64,000 bases of DNA from Gautieria morchelliformis (taxonomy: Eukaryota; Basidiomycota; Agaricomycetes; Gomphales; Gomphaceae): assembly GCA_015179125.1 (NCBI GenBank), contig WHVA01000037.1:310001-374000 (forward strand), written 5' to 3'. This document shows, piece by piece, positions 33,138 through 43,257 of the stretch (the first letter of the stretch is position 1; the number at the start of each line of letters is the position of its first letter). The position numbers and the translations under genes were made by a program. The notes below the pieces were generated by a model. It was not told where the DNA came from. It worked only from the letters and a program-made list of their open reading frames with translations, and did not search any database.

Positions 33138-33385
33138 GCGGGTGCACTGTGGTTCGGACAGGGCCAGACGTACAGCCAGCTCGACGCCTCCGTTGGCCAC
33201 GTTGACTGGTACAATGTGCAGTTCTACTCGCAGGGCACCCCATACACCACGTGCACCACACTCATCTCGGTGTCGGGCGACCTCTTCCTGGGGATGTCGG
33301 TGCTCGAGATCGTCGCCTCCGGTGTGCCGCAGCAGAAGGTGGTGATCGGGAATCCAGGCACCCCCCGCCGACTATCTGATTAATG
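33138..33385 (+). pseudogene. GH18 chitinase exon fragment
   Basis: The frame after a CACACAG splice-like end reads GALWFGQGQTYSQLDASVGH with VDWYNVQFYSQG, then PYTTCTTLISVSGDLFLGMS and EIVASGVPQQKVVIGNPGTP. VDWYNVQFY is the beta-strand region after the catalytic site of fungal GH18 chitinases, enzymes that hydrolyse chitin in the cell wall. The DxxDxDxE catalytic motif itself lies outside the fragment. The codons are G/C-rich at third positions, unlike the neighbouring DNA, suggesting recent capture from a well-expressed host gene. Confidence 0.7.
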
Positions 33386-33389
33386 TTAG

Positions 33390-33805
33390 GGATATTCAAG
33401 TCAAGGACTGCCGTTGGTCACAGGAAATATGAACAGCATTAGAAGTCAAGAGAAGCATGGGCAATTTTCAGTGGTGTTCCTCGACAAGGTGAGCATGAGC
33501 ACAGAGCCTGCGTGGTTGACATAGAGATATATGACCTATTCTGAGCTATACAGACCTACCTAACATCTGTAAATGCGGTCCATCATGATTCTTGATCTGA
33601 TCGTTCTATAGACTCCATATCTCACTTGTTTTCACGCCGGTATTTGACAGGGGGAAATCCAAAGAGAAAAGTCTAAGGACCCCCGATGTCAGTGAGCCCA
33701 TATTATACTACACTAGTCTGCAGTCAGGGACAACACTTGGCACTCGCCATCAACCCTGCATCCCCCTGATTTCCCTGTCCCTGGGTCGACCCTTGATGTC
33801 ACATA
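33390..33805. other. No gene recognised
   Basis: Spacer between the chitinase fragment and a gypsy C-terminus. It may include part of an LTR downstream of that gypsy element, which I could not delimit. Confidence 0.35.
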
Positions 33806-34290
33806 CTAAGTGAGTTGCTTGACTTCCGACACTGTTCTGAAGGTGGAAGTCAGAGAGTGGAGTGGAATTGGTGAAACAAACAGAACGGGTGGAAGTTCTC
33901 CCAGAACTGGAACCATTTCTGAAAGTGGAGTTGGAAATGGATGGTGTTGTCCTTGCACAAACCAGCTATCCAAGATCTGTTCCACCACATAATGCTCTTC
34001 ACCATCTACAATTTCCAGTGGAGGTGGTGAATGAGCCTTTTGACCTGGAATTGGATCTTCTGGTGCTGGGAGTAACTTCACTGCATTGAAGACGGGGTGG
34101 AGGTGGGACATGGATGTTGCAAGTCGGAGGCAGTATGCATTCTGTCCGACCCTGTGAAGGGCCCAAGGTAGTGGTGGGCAAGCTTCTGCGAGAGACATGT
34201 GGTGCAGATGTCACTTGCATCTAAATATCCCTTGTCTCCGATTTGACTGTCTTGTGTTGGGACTCTGCCTGGCATGGTTCAAAGCCCATC
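33806..34290 (-). pseudogene. Ty3/gypsy integrase C-terminus with chromodomain
   Basis: Minus-strand frames read LSQKLAHHYLGPF, then RVGQNAYCLRLATSMSHLHP-VFNAVKLLPAPEDPI and DGEEHYVVEQILDSWF. The last is the start of a chromodomain that directs chromovirus integration to heterochromatin. Cut at 34290 by M16 copy 4 and frameshifted. Confidence 0.75.
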
Positions 34291-34291
34291 C

Positions 34292-34645
34292 ATATGTCTC
34301 AAATCCACGCTCGCGATCCCCTTCGCACCAAGATGCCGAGAGCCTGTCAATCCATCCACGGTCACGAAGAATGCGGTAAAGAGATCCATCCCCCTGGTGA
34401 TGCAAGAAACGTGTCAAATAGTTAGAGGTTTGACACGGGAGAGAAGCGTTTGAGATGGCATAATCCATCGCACGTCAATTTCTCGCAGCTCTTTCACTGT
34501 TTTCACCAAAACCACCGTCTAGAGAATGCGAAAAGTTTAAAAGAAGCCAGCGCAGTTGAAAAGGTTCCCTCATCAGCACTCCATGGTGAGTTGAATGTGG
34601 TAGCTGATGCCTGTGGACCAACCGGGCCCGTGGTCACTGGAGAAT
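34292..34645 (-). pseudogene. M16 peptidase copy 4 (354-bp fragment)
   Basis: It aligns with 4340-4705 of copy 1, covering one exon (RFLHHQGDGSLYRILRDRGW) and the adjoining intron. It is wedged between a gypsy fragment and an L3 LTR piece, all in the same orientation. Confidence 0.85.
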
Positions 34646-34663
34646 GTTGAAAGTATTAAAGAT

Positions 34664-34892
34664 CTATCCGAATGCATCCTGAGCATGTAGGTCTGTCATG
34701 GAGTGGGAGTTTAACAGATGATGGGTTCTATGCTGGATGATGGCCCCAACACCTGGCGTCCTGGCAGGAATGATGCGAATAGCGGAATGCGAAAGCAGTA
34801 TGGCGATGAATATTTTGGCAAGATATTCGCTGGTTCGGGAAGTCGTTCGCTGTGTGCTGAGGGATGATTCGCAGAATAAATGAATCATGACA
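34664..34892 (-). mobile_element. L3-related LTR fragment
   Basis: It begins TGTCATGATTCATTTATTC on the minus strand and shares CGCATCATTC and ATGCATTCG-like blocks with the L3 LTR at 36254. Truncated. Confidence 0.5.
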
Positions 34893-35290
34893 GCTGCATG
34901 GGCTCCCAAAGCAAGTCATTTCTGACCAAGGTCCACAGTTCATCATAGAACTGACATGGGAGCTTCACCACCGGCTTGGAATGAAGCTGGCTGCCACCAT
35001 GGCATACCATCTGCAGGGTGACGGACAGATGGAATGGGTCAATCAGGAGGTGGAGCAATACCTCTGCCTCTTTGTCAACAAGAGGCAGGATGAATGGGAT
35101 GAGCTACTTCCACTGCAGAATTCCAATACAACAACCATGTGCATTCCACCACACAGCAGACTCCCTTTATGCTCAACTCCAGATGACACCTATGGATCAG
35201 TTGCAGCCTCCGTGCAGGTTGGACTCAATGGGACTCGTACCACTGCAGGACAGGACGAATTAGCTTCACTGAAGTTTTCACTGCACAGTT
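34893..35290 (+). pseudogene. Ty3/gypsy integrase core fragment
   Basis: GLPKQVISDQGPQF (second catalytic Asp) and GDGQMEWVNQEVEQYL (catalytic Glu region) are clear, followed by a degenerate tail. It ends exactly where an L3 LTR start (35291) begins, so this is probably the 3' end of an L3-type gypsy element. Confidence 0.75.
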
Positions 35291-35332
35291 GTCATGACCC
35301 ATTCATTTCTTGTATCCAGCTATCCCTGTTTT
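35291..35332 (+). mobile_element. L3 LTR, first 42 bp
   Basis: TGTCATGACCCATTCATTTC and onward match the start of the L3 LTR at 36254, then switch abruptly to L2 sequence. Confidence 0.65.
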
Positions 35333-36207
35333 CGGGCGTCGACCACATGCGGTCGATCAGAGATAGCGCGCCTATCGAGTGATGGCATCGGCCATGACGT
35401 CGACAGGTGCCAGGCCACAGGCACTGAGGGGGTGTGGGCACCAAATGCCGCAGAGAGGAATAGACTGCGCAGGAGCATGGGGTATTGTGGAGTGATCTGA
35501 GAATATCATCCACAATACACATACTCAATTAGCTGCCCCACAGAAGAGGCACAGAGACAGTGGCCCATCACCAAGCCTAGCATTTATGCTAGGCAGGGCA
35601 GACTTGATTCTTTTTATTATTTGAACTCTATGACACAACTGGCTGACTATTATCCTAACATCATGTGGACAGGGGCTTTGTATGCTAAGTACAGATCTCT
35701 ATTACAAAGCCTAAATAATCCTGATACTATCTCCATCACCACATGACTTTATGACTATAAATTAGTCACCCCTTAGTTACAAGTAGTTTTTCGACCCATC
35801 TGCTCAATATCTTGAACACCAGTAGTTACCACTAATATAGTATAAATAGCTACTACAAATGTATGAATGAGATCATCCAGAATCGATTATTTTATCCCTT
35901 GAAATCACTGTAGTCTTGTTTGATAGATAGCTACAGAACCCAAATATTGACAGTTTACTCCAGATCTTCGCTGAGGGTTCATTATCATTGTTTACTCTAC
36001 ACTACCTCAAAGCAAACGCTTTTGACTTGGTTGTTTCTTAGATCGACACTATTTCTTTGTCGACACGGTCACGTGATCTCCAATCATCAGTGCCCGATGC
36101 GCCTCAATAAGCTTAGTCAGCACACAGGCGAAGGACGAACATAGCGGTTTCATCCGCTGAGCAATAGACTTTATTTGTTAAAGGCATCGATTGACATCCT
36201 AATCCAA
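35333..36207 (+). mobile_element. L2 LTR, 5'-truncated copy
   Basis: It aligns with 61180-62056 and ends CATCCTAATCCAAAA. It lacks about the first 186 bp of the full LTR. It contains the TATAAATAGCTACTAC promoter-like motif. Confidence 0.75.
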
Positions 36208-36253
36208 AATGGTTCATCACTGGTCCTATCATGAATTGCAAGGAGGGGCAGGC

Positions 36254-36986
36254 TGTCATGACTCATTCATTTCTTGTACCCAGCTATCCCTGTTTTCCCT
36301 TTCACCACTCTTCCATGTTCGCTCGTCTTCGCACCATTCGCTCCTGGCTCCATTCACTATTCGCCACATTTGCCATATGACCATTCACTACTCGCATCAT
36401 TCACCAGCAGGCATGCCATCAAACACGATCGACATCCTTTACCCGGATTGATGGTTCATCACTGGTCCCATCATCTTCTCAACTCAACCCCCTTTGGGTG
36501 TCCCTATGGCCAGAATGCATTCGCGGGGCATCCTACCCGTAGGTCATGTGGGATCAACCCAGCAGACGAAGAGTCCGTGCAGGGTGGTGTATATGCAGGT
36601 CCCAAGGCATGTTTTCGTACATAGGGGCCTTCGCCCTCTTTCCTCTCTGTCATTTCATGTTCGCACCCCTCTTCCATTCTATTGTATTTCTATTCCATCT
36701 ATTATGTATTCTGACCGCGCACCCCTATCCAACCCTGACTCCAGACGGCCTCTTTCCTATTCGCTAGCACCATATGAGCATACGGTATAAGTAGTCTACA
36801 TTCGCATGTATATTCTCCAGTTTAATTATCATACGTCCATCTTGTGCAAACTTGACCTCGCTGTGACTATCGTCTTGAGCCTTCCCCTGTGGATTTCTAT
36901 CTTCGACCAGAAGAAGACTTAGGCATCACTGGTTAGTTCTCATACTTCATCTTCGTTACCTTAGCCTTCAAGTTATTTTCTGTGTA
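36254..36986 (+). mobile_element. L3 LTR joined to M16 copy 3
   Basis: From TGTCATGACTCATT to 36986 it aligns with the minus-strand L3 copy at 7087-8030, including CCTATTCGCTAG and GGTATAAGTAGT. At 36987 the sequence switches, in mid-exon, to the M16 peptidase. Confidence 0.7.
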
Positions 36987-39459
36987 GCATTCACGGTCAC
37001 TGAATCTGGGTGGCGTAGGTAACAAGCTCCTTTTCGTGACTCGTACAAACACATTTTAACGCCTAGACGCCTGGGAAGCAGTCGTGGCGGCTTTGCACAA
37101 GTATATCTCCTTGGTGCGGGACTCCGTCATCAAGGATCCTGAGTTTTCTCGTGCTGTGCAGCAAGAACTCTGTTCATTGTCAGAATTGCATTTTCGGTTC
37201 CGCGAAACGTTAAAGCCTGCGGCCGAGGCCAACCTTTTGAGCGGCAACCTGGCAAGGCGCATCCTCCAGCCGACCTAATAAGGGGACCGTACGTCGCTGA
37301 GGCTTGGGATGCCCCTCTACTCTCGGCGACGTTGGCGATGCTTACACCATGTAAAGCCCGGGTGACGTTGAAGGGTCGAGAAAGTTTGAAAGATGTGGAG
37401 CTACGCGGGACACGCGTCGTGATTGACGGCGCCGCCTGGTCGCAAACCCCGTGGTTCAACACTGAACACATCGTTCTACGTTATGCAGGGTCCAACTGGC
37501 CTACCTACCGCTCCGACGACGCAACCGCCGACGGATTACATTTATTCGGTCCCAATCCATACGTGCCCAAAGACTTTACTGTCGTTGGTGGCAAGAAGGA
37601 CGGTGTAGAGGTAAGAATATTAAGATATCCGACGTTATTCTCGCTGATATACTCCTCCTCAAGCCAATCCTTGCACCACGAAAAATCGTGGAAACGTCCC
37701 TGGCAAAGCTGTGGTATAAGCTTGATGACCGTTTTGGTGACCCAAAGGCAGTGTTACCTTTGACATCAAGTCGTACGTGTGATCCGGATCACATAATCAT
37801 CCCGATATCCCATCATTTGTTTATAGTGATCTAGAGGATACGCCGCGTGGAGAACTGTTCGATCTGTGAGCTGTTTGCGGCTTGCTTTCCTGACCTGGAA
37901 GTCATCTAAGTTTGGATTAGAATATTGGCCAAGTTGCTCAGCGATCACATCTCTGAGGACATTGCAAGCGCTGCGCAATGTTTTCTTAAATGCTCCATCT
38001 ATTGTCAATCAGGTGGACTATTTGTGACGATATCCGGATTCAGTGACAAGATTCCGGTTCTGCTCGAAGTTGTGATAAACAAGGTTGTTAATTTCGTTGT
38101 CTCCCCTGATTCGTTACAACTGGCTCAGGACTATGTGGGTAGTTGGGCACTCCATTTTGTATTTTCGTGTTCTCACGCTTTGCAGGTCCGTCGAAAATTG
38201 CAAAATGGGTTCCTTGGTTCCCCTGTAGACCTTGCGGAGGGGACACTTGGCTATTTACTCCAAGAGGATGCCACAGAATCAACAACCGAGAAGCTTGATG
38301 AAATGGACGGTTGATGCCTTCCCTTCTCCCTGTTCGTTTGTACTCACTATACATCGATCAGCTGTCAATGTTTCAGCTATTCAGGAGCGCTTGTCGAGTA
38401 TAGTCAAAGAGGTGTACATTCTTGGGCTTGTACATGGTAAATTTATGGAAAAGGTATGTGTGCTAGAGCCAAAATGTATGACAAGGGGCCACTTCATGAG
38501 ACATAACTTTTACGGTCTGCGAGGGATATGTTGTAATTGGTCCAAGAGGTCCTTCGGTGCGGTAACCCTGGCTCGACGGTCTCAGAGGCCATTTTGACAC
38601 CAAATTATTTTCTGCCTGAAGGTATGCGCTGATGTCCGCCGTGCCTTAGCCGTTTCTGACAACTTTAAATTGATCCTTAGACTGTAATTTTGTTTACGAC
38701 GCACCGGTTAACAACAAGGCAGACGCGAATTCAGCGCTGGCATGGGTATGCCAAATTGGGGAGAAAACATCTGCGTCACTGCGAGCGCGACTTATTCTCT
38801 TGGTGGTGATTGGAGGGGCTGCAATCCATGACCAATTACAGTTGGCAGAGGCTCTGGGGTATACTTTCAAAGTCCAAGCCCACGTGGGATCAACAACTAT
38901 CGCTTTTCGTGTCTCGATTCAAAGCAGTACACATGGTCCTGCCTACCTGGAGCAACGGCTTGAGGCATGCCTAATCGAACAAGTGCGCCAGCGACTATTA
39001 GATATACAGGAGGGTGAATTTGAACGCACCTTCAAACTACCGAATGCTCGAGGTTTGCGCCGACAACCTGCTAATATACGTGAAGAAACGAACATGTTTT
39101 GGAAATGCATATCTGCTCAAGATACCAAGTTTAATCATGGTGAGCTCCGTCCCACCTTACGTGGCATATACTTACTTCAAATCCGATCGAATGTTCTAGA
39201 CGAACTTGTGGCGCAAAGCATTGAATCGTTAAAACCGGTCGATGTGCTTCAGTTTTTCGACGAATACATTGATCCACGATCAAGAACTCGCCGCAAGCTC
39301 TCAATCCACGTGCGATCAGGGAGACATGCACCTCCTGTGACGCCTTCGGTGGATTTGCGGGCTTTCAGATCCACTTTGTTCTCAAATAATACCCTTTCCA
39401 AAGATATGGGCATAGACTCAGATGAGTGTTTGCTGGTAGAGAGTGTACTAGTGCTATAA
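36987..39459 (+). pseudogene. M16 peptidase copy 3 (C-terminal two thirds)
   Basis: It aligns with 4310-1863 of copy 1 in order: FTVTESGWRR, an intron, DAWEAVVAALHKYISLVRD, SQTPWFNTEHIVLRYAGSNW, the GFSDKIPVLLEVVINKV block, an AIQERLSSIVKEVYILGLVH block and the C-terminal domain (38800-39459, intact and ending SVLVL). It lacks the N-terminal catalytic half altogether. Introns are retained. A frameshift in the HLARRI-PPADL region (near 37255) and others show that it is dead. Confidence 0.85.
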
Positions 39460-39660
39460 GCCCTCCAACTACATGGAAGGACATGGGTTGATTAAGTTGT
39501 TGATTGGCTGGAGCTTTGGTATAGATTTCCTATGTGAAGCCACTTACGTTGTAAAAATGCCATTGAATGCAGCATCTGGATTTTATCCCAGATGGCTGAT
39601 TCCCCAGTGTTCAATAGACTTAAGCCAGAGACTGAAATATTGCCTTGATTGGGGCTGGGG
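39460..39660 (+). repeat. 3' flank of M16 copy 3, shared with copy 1
   Basis: Alignable to 1862-1675 on the minus strand up to CCTTGATTGGGG, after which the two loci diverge. Confidence 0.7.
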
Positions 39661-40494
39661 CTTTTGCTGAGGACAACCCTGTAGAAAACAGAACTCAATA
39701 ACTCAGCCCTGGTACTACAGCATTGTACCCCTGGAGATTGTGGCCACCAGTCATGCCTTGGAAGGGGATGGGATCTAATTAACTGATTGGGACAGCAAAA
39801 CTGCAAAGCATGTTAAGGTGTGAATTAGTCATGGCTGTCCACAAGTCCCATCGCAGGTGACTTGGGACTTGGACTGACAAGTCAGCCAGCTTCCAGATGT
39901 GGAACCTGGATTCAGATCTGACTAATCCTCCATGTGAATTGGACCTGCAGGTTTTAACTCAGCTCTTCTTGCATTACATTCTCATATTGCCCCTACAGTT
40001 TTCCACCGTCATCTGAAACAGCAAAAATGGATTCATCACTGTTAAGGTTGTGTTCGTAATGCAGTTTGGCTATACCAAGCCGAACTCGGGTCTCGGGTCA
40101 GAGGGCTTGGCTTCAACCTCTTGGGTTGCACCCACTCTATGTTCCGCCCTGATTTTAGGAGCGGTCTCGGCTATAAGCCAAGATATGGGTTTCGATATCA
40201 AGCAGAGGGTCTCAAGTACGATAAGCTAATTCGATATCTGAACTGCGGAGATACTGTACATGGACTGGAGGTCTATATAGTAAAGTAGCGTGCAGGGTCG
40301 CGAACAGAACATGATCGGATCAACGGTCATGGGAATAAGGGTCAGGCAAACTGGGAACTAACTAGAAAAGGGAACCAGGGGTGATGGGAAGTGTGAAGGG
40401 AAACCCGAAGGAAGCCGAGAATAACCCGAGGTCCCTGAACGAGAGCTGAAGCTCAGCTTTGGTCCGGATTTGGGAACGGGTCGTATTTTCTTAT
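39661..40494. other. No gene firmly recognised
   Basis: A short plus-strand segment near 39955-40045 reads LNSALLALHSHIAPTVFHRH, possibly a transposon exon remnant. The rest, including the GGTCTCGGG-rich stretch at 40080-40200, is unassigned. Confidence 0.3.
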
Positions 40495-41051
40495 GTAAAG
40501 AGTATTCACAACACCACCATTGAAGGTATATGGCACTGGCTGCATAAGACGACTGAATGTAATTGTCTTGATGAAGTTCAACGAGGTTATGACAATGGGA
40601 TGTTCAATCCAAATGACACCCTGCACATGTATGTCTAATAACTCACTGCCATAAAGATGCTAATCATGAGGCCAGCTCCCTATTCAACTGGCTGTGGCTA
40701 CCTATTTGCCAGGCCATCCTCAATGACTTCCTTGCATACTGGAATAGTTACAGAGTCCGGACACAACACAATAAACTAATGCCATCTGGTGCTACCCCTT
40801 GCGACATCTTTACGTCCCCTCAAGCTTACGGGGGCAAACATTGTTCAATACCGGTGCCACAAGACGCCATCGATGCTCTATGCAAAAACATTCCTATCAA
40901 CCGTGAGGAAGCCTTAAATATCTGTGACAAGCACTTCAGTATCATCGCAGATGGGGTTTGGAACGATCTCAACTCTCCTCCACGCACCATATCAAATGGC
41001 TGGGTGATTTTTACGAAAATGCTACCTCTGTTGTCTGCTTCTGGCCATTGA
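40495..41051 (+). pseudogene. Integrase-like DDE transposase, C-terminal half
   Basis: NTTIEGIWHWL (catalytic Glu region) is followed by CLDEVQRGYDNGMFNPNDTL, an intron, then SLFNWLWLPICQAILNDFL, YWNSYRVRTQHNKLMPSGAT and GGKHCSIPVPQDAIDAL, ending with TGA at 41051. This matches, from memory, the C-terminus of an integrase-domain protein family that is abundant in Agaricomycetes. The N-terminal half of the same family is found at 49.83-50.84 kb on the other strand. Confidence 0.65.
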
Positions 41052-41360
41052 TACTTCAATACAGTATAACTAGCTACCATTAGATACAAGAACGAACACG
41101 CTATATAGCTATTCGCACTTGTAACACATCACGAGAGATTGACTACATATTTGAAAAGTTATACCTCAGTCACTCCACCAGAGTCCTGACCCCATTCACG
41201 CATGATTAGGGCCATACCTGTTTTGGAACCCTTCAAGACTTTGGTGTCAGAGCTAACACTTTGGTCTATCAGAAAGTGTCGTATACGAAACTCAAAGAAT
41301 ATAAAAACAATGCTGCAGCACAACTCCGGAAATAATTTAATATTTGTACCTTGGTTGCAA
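41052..41360. other. No gene recognised
   Basis: A short spacer up to the LINE target duplication. Confidence 0.4.
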
Positions 41361-41370
41361 TCCACGTAAG
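41361..41370. other. Left LINE target-site duplication
   Basis: TCCACGTAAG, repeated at 47729-47738 directly after the poly(A) tail. Confidence 0.85.
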
Positions 41371-41523
41371 GAACTCCGCTTTGGCCACTACCACCACAAC
41401 AACAAAAATTCCCACGCTCCTAGCCCACCAGAAAACTACCCTATCCATATACCCTCCATACATACCTAAGTAGAAACCTGGCAGATACTAATATCATTGC
41501 AGCATCCACAGAAGGCACCCAAA

Positions 41524-43257
41524 ATGGCGGCCCCAACACCAGCCGCCGGCGCCAAGGGGCGTGCCCCTCCCGCGAGCGTGGCGACACGTCCCGACAGCCA
41601 ACGCCGACTGCGATCCGAATCACAAAACACCTGTAGAAGCGATACTGAGCAAAGCGCGGATGCCTCCAACCCGGCAAAGGCGCACGACTACCTGCTATCC
41701 AAGAAGCTGCTGTCAGACCGACAGATCATCACATGCCACAACCTCGCCGTAGTGCTGCTCCATCTGGCCGAGTCACAGACAATGTCCAAGACCATAGAGG
41801 AAGGTATGAGGGCGATCTCCACCTTACTAACTGACCTAGCGGACCGCGCAATCGTGTCCACTGTGGCGACCAACATCAACGAGCGGCTGAACAGAATCCT
41901 GGCGCCTGTCGTGCAAAAGATCGAGGACGCCATGGCAACGATCAGGGCATCGACCAATAGTCTAGCAGGAACGGTAGAGGGGCTCAGGCAAGAAAGCGAC
42001 GGCACAGCGCAGAGGATCGTAGAGGCCGTAACTGCTCAAATGCCTGAGGCTCCCACCCCAAGCAGCGACTCCCCCCAAAGAGGCATGAGGCAGCTCCCAA
42101 CATACGCAGTGGCTTCCGGGTGGAGCTGTGATGCGAGAGTGCAGGCGAGGGAGGGGGTGAAGCTAAGGCAGGTCCTCATAGATGCCGGGGAGCCGGGCGG
42201 GCAGATCCTGGAAGGGGAGGACAACGCGGGCCTGGCAAGGAAGGCCAACGAGATCGTAAAAGGGCTGGACGCGGACGCAGAGCACACGATAGTCAGTGCA
42301 AGGCAGTTGAACAATGGGGGAGTCCTCCTGGAATTCGGGAGGGAGGACTCAGCTAAGTGGATTAACGAAGCGCAGCACAGGATTCAGTTTACGACCGCCC
42401 TAGCCCCGGAGGCGCGGATGAAAACCCGCCGCTTTCTGGTTGTCCTACAGTTCACCCCACTCCATTTCAGCCCAGACAGAGACGAGGAGGTGCGAGCTAT
42501 AGAGGGATTCAATAGGCTCGCGTGTGGGGCAATTGATAAAGCGAGGTGGCTCAAGCCGGCCCACCGCCGCGCAGCGAATCAGACCTGCGGGCATGCGCTC
42601 CTCACCTTCACGAGCCCAGAGACTGCCAACAAGGTGCTGACTGAGGGCCTGATCATCGGCCAGAAACATGTCTACGCGGAGAAGTGCAAGAAAGAACCCA
42701 CCCAGTGCCTCAAGTGCCAGGGGTGGAATCATCTCTCGTATGCATGCCCGCAACAGTACGATACCTGTGGCTCCTGTGGAGAACGCCACAGGACAGCGGC
42801 CTGCAATCAGGCGGGGAAGCTGAGATGCATCTCCTGCGGAACCGACGACCATGCTAGCTGGGACAGGGCTTGCCCGTCATTCCTGCACAGGTGTGAGGAG
42901 ATCAGTAGCAGGATGCTGGAGAATCAGATGCCGTACTTCCCTACAGACGAGCCGTGGACGCACATCTCGCAGCCACCCAAGCCCGCCCTCCCGAATCAAT
43001 GGGCGCTCACCAACCTGCCAGCGGGCGATAGCGGCGGCTGGCAGATAGCAGCACGCCGCAAAGGTAAGTATAAGCAGTTGACCCTCCCTTTCCAGAGTGT
43101 GCAGCAAGGGGGGCAGCGGGACAACCAGGCACACCCGGTGCCCACACATCGCCAGGCCAGCCCAGCCACCTCAGCCAACAGGATCAACCCAGGATCCAAT
43201 ACCAGATGGAGTGACACAGGTGACGACGCCGGGCTGCCCCCACCAGGCCGAGCCTGA
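41524..43257 (+). CDS. LINE ORF1, zinc-knuckle RNA-binding protein
   Basis: A 577-codon intact ORF from ATG 41524 (MAAPTPAAGAKGR). The N-terminal half is Ala-rich and probably coiled-coil (residues about 60-170). The C-terminal part has clustered zinc knuckles: CLKCQGWNHLSYAC, then CGSCGERHRTAAC and CISCGTDDHASWDRAC (residues about 395-460). Such proteins coat the element RNA and act as nucleic-acid chaperones. A weaker in-frame TTG lies upstream at 41497. The stop overlaps the ORF2 start as TGATG. Confidence 0.9.
   Translation: MAAPTPAAGAKGRAPPASVATRPDSQRRLRSESQNTCRSDTEQSADASNPAKAHDYLLSKKLLSDRQIITCHNLAVVLLHLAESQTMSKTIEEGMRAISTLLTDLADRAIVSTVATNINERLNRILAPVVQKIEDAMATIRASTNSLAGTVEGLRQESDGTAQRIVEAVTAQMPEAPTPSSDSPQRGMRQLPTYAVASGWSCDARVQAREGVKLRQVLIDAGEPGGQILEGEDNAGLARKANEIVKGLDADAEHTIVSARQLNNGGVLLEFGREDSAKWINEAQHRIQFTTALAPEARMKTRRFLVVLQFTPLHFSPDRDEEVRAIEGFNRLACGAIDKARWLKPAHRRAANQTCGHALLTFTSPETANKVLTEGLIIGQKHVYAEKCKKEPTQCLKCQGWNHLSYACPQQYDTCGSCGERHRTAACNQAGKLRCISCGTDDHASWDRACPSFLHRCEEISSRMLENQMPYFPTDEPWTHISQPPKPALPNQWALTNLPAGDSGGWQIAARRKGKYKQLTLPFQSVQQGGQRDNQAHPVPTHRQASPATSANRINPGSNTRWSDTGDDAGLPPPGRA

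Noticed and set aside
32000..33800. Certain Helitron capture of RTC1 and chitinase fragments
   Set aside because: I could not find convincing Helitron termini around them; capture is kept as a hypothesis only.
34292..39459. M16 copies as processed (retro-) pseudogenes
   Set aside because: Introns and untranscribed flanks are retained, and no poly(A) tail follows the copies.
41497..41523. TTG at 41497 as the start of LINE ORF1
   Set aside because: A standard ATG follows 27 bases later in the same frame and nothing favours a non-ATG start.
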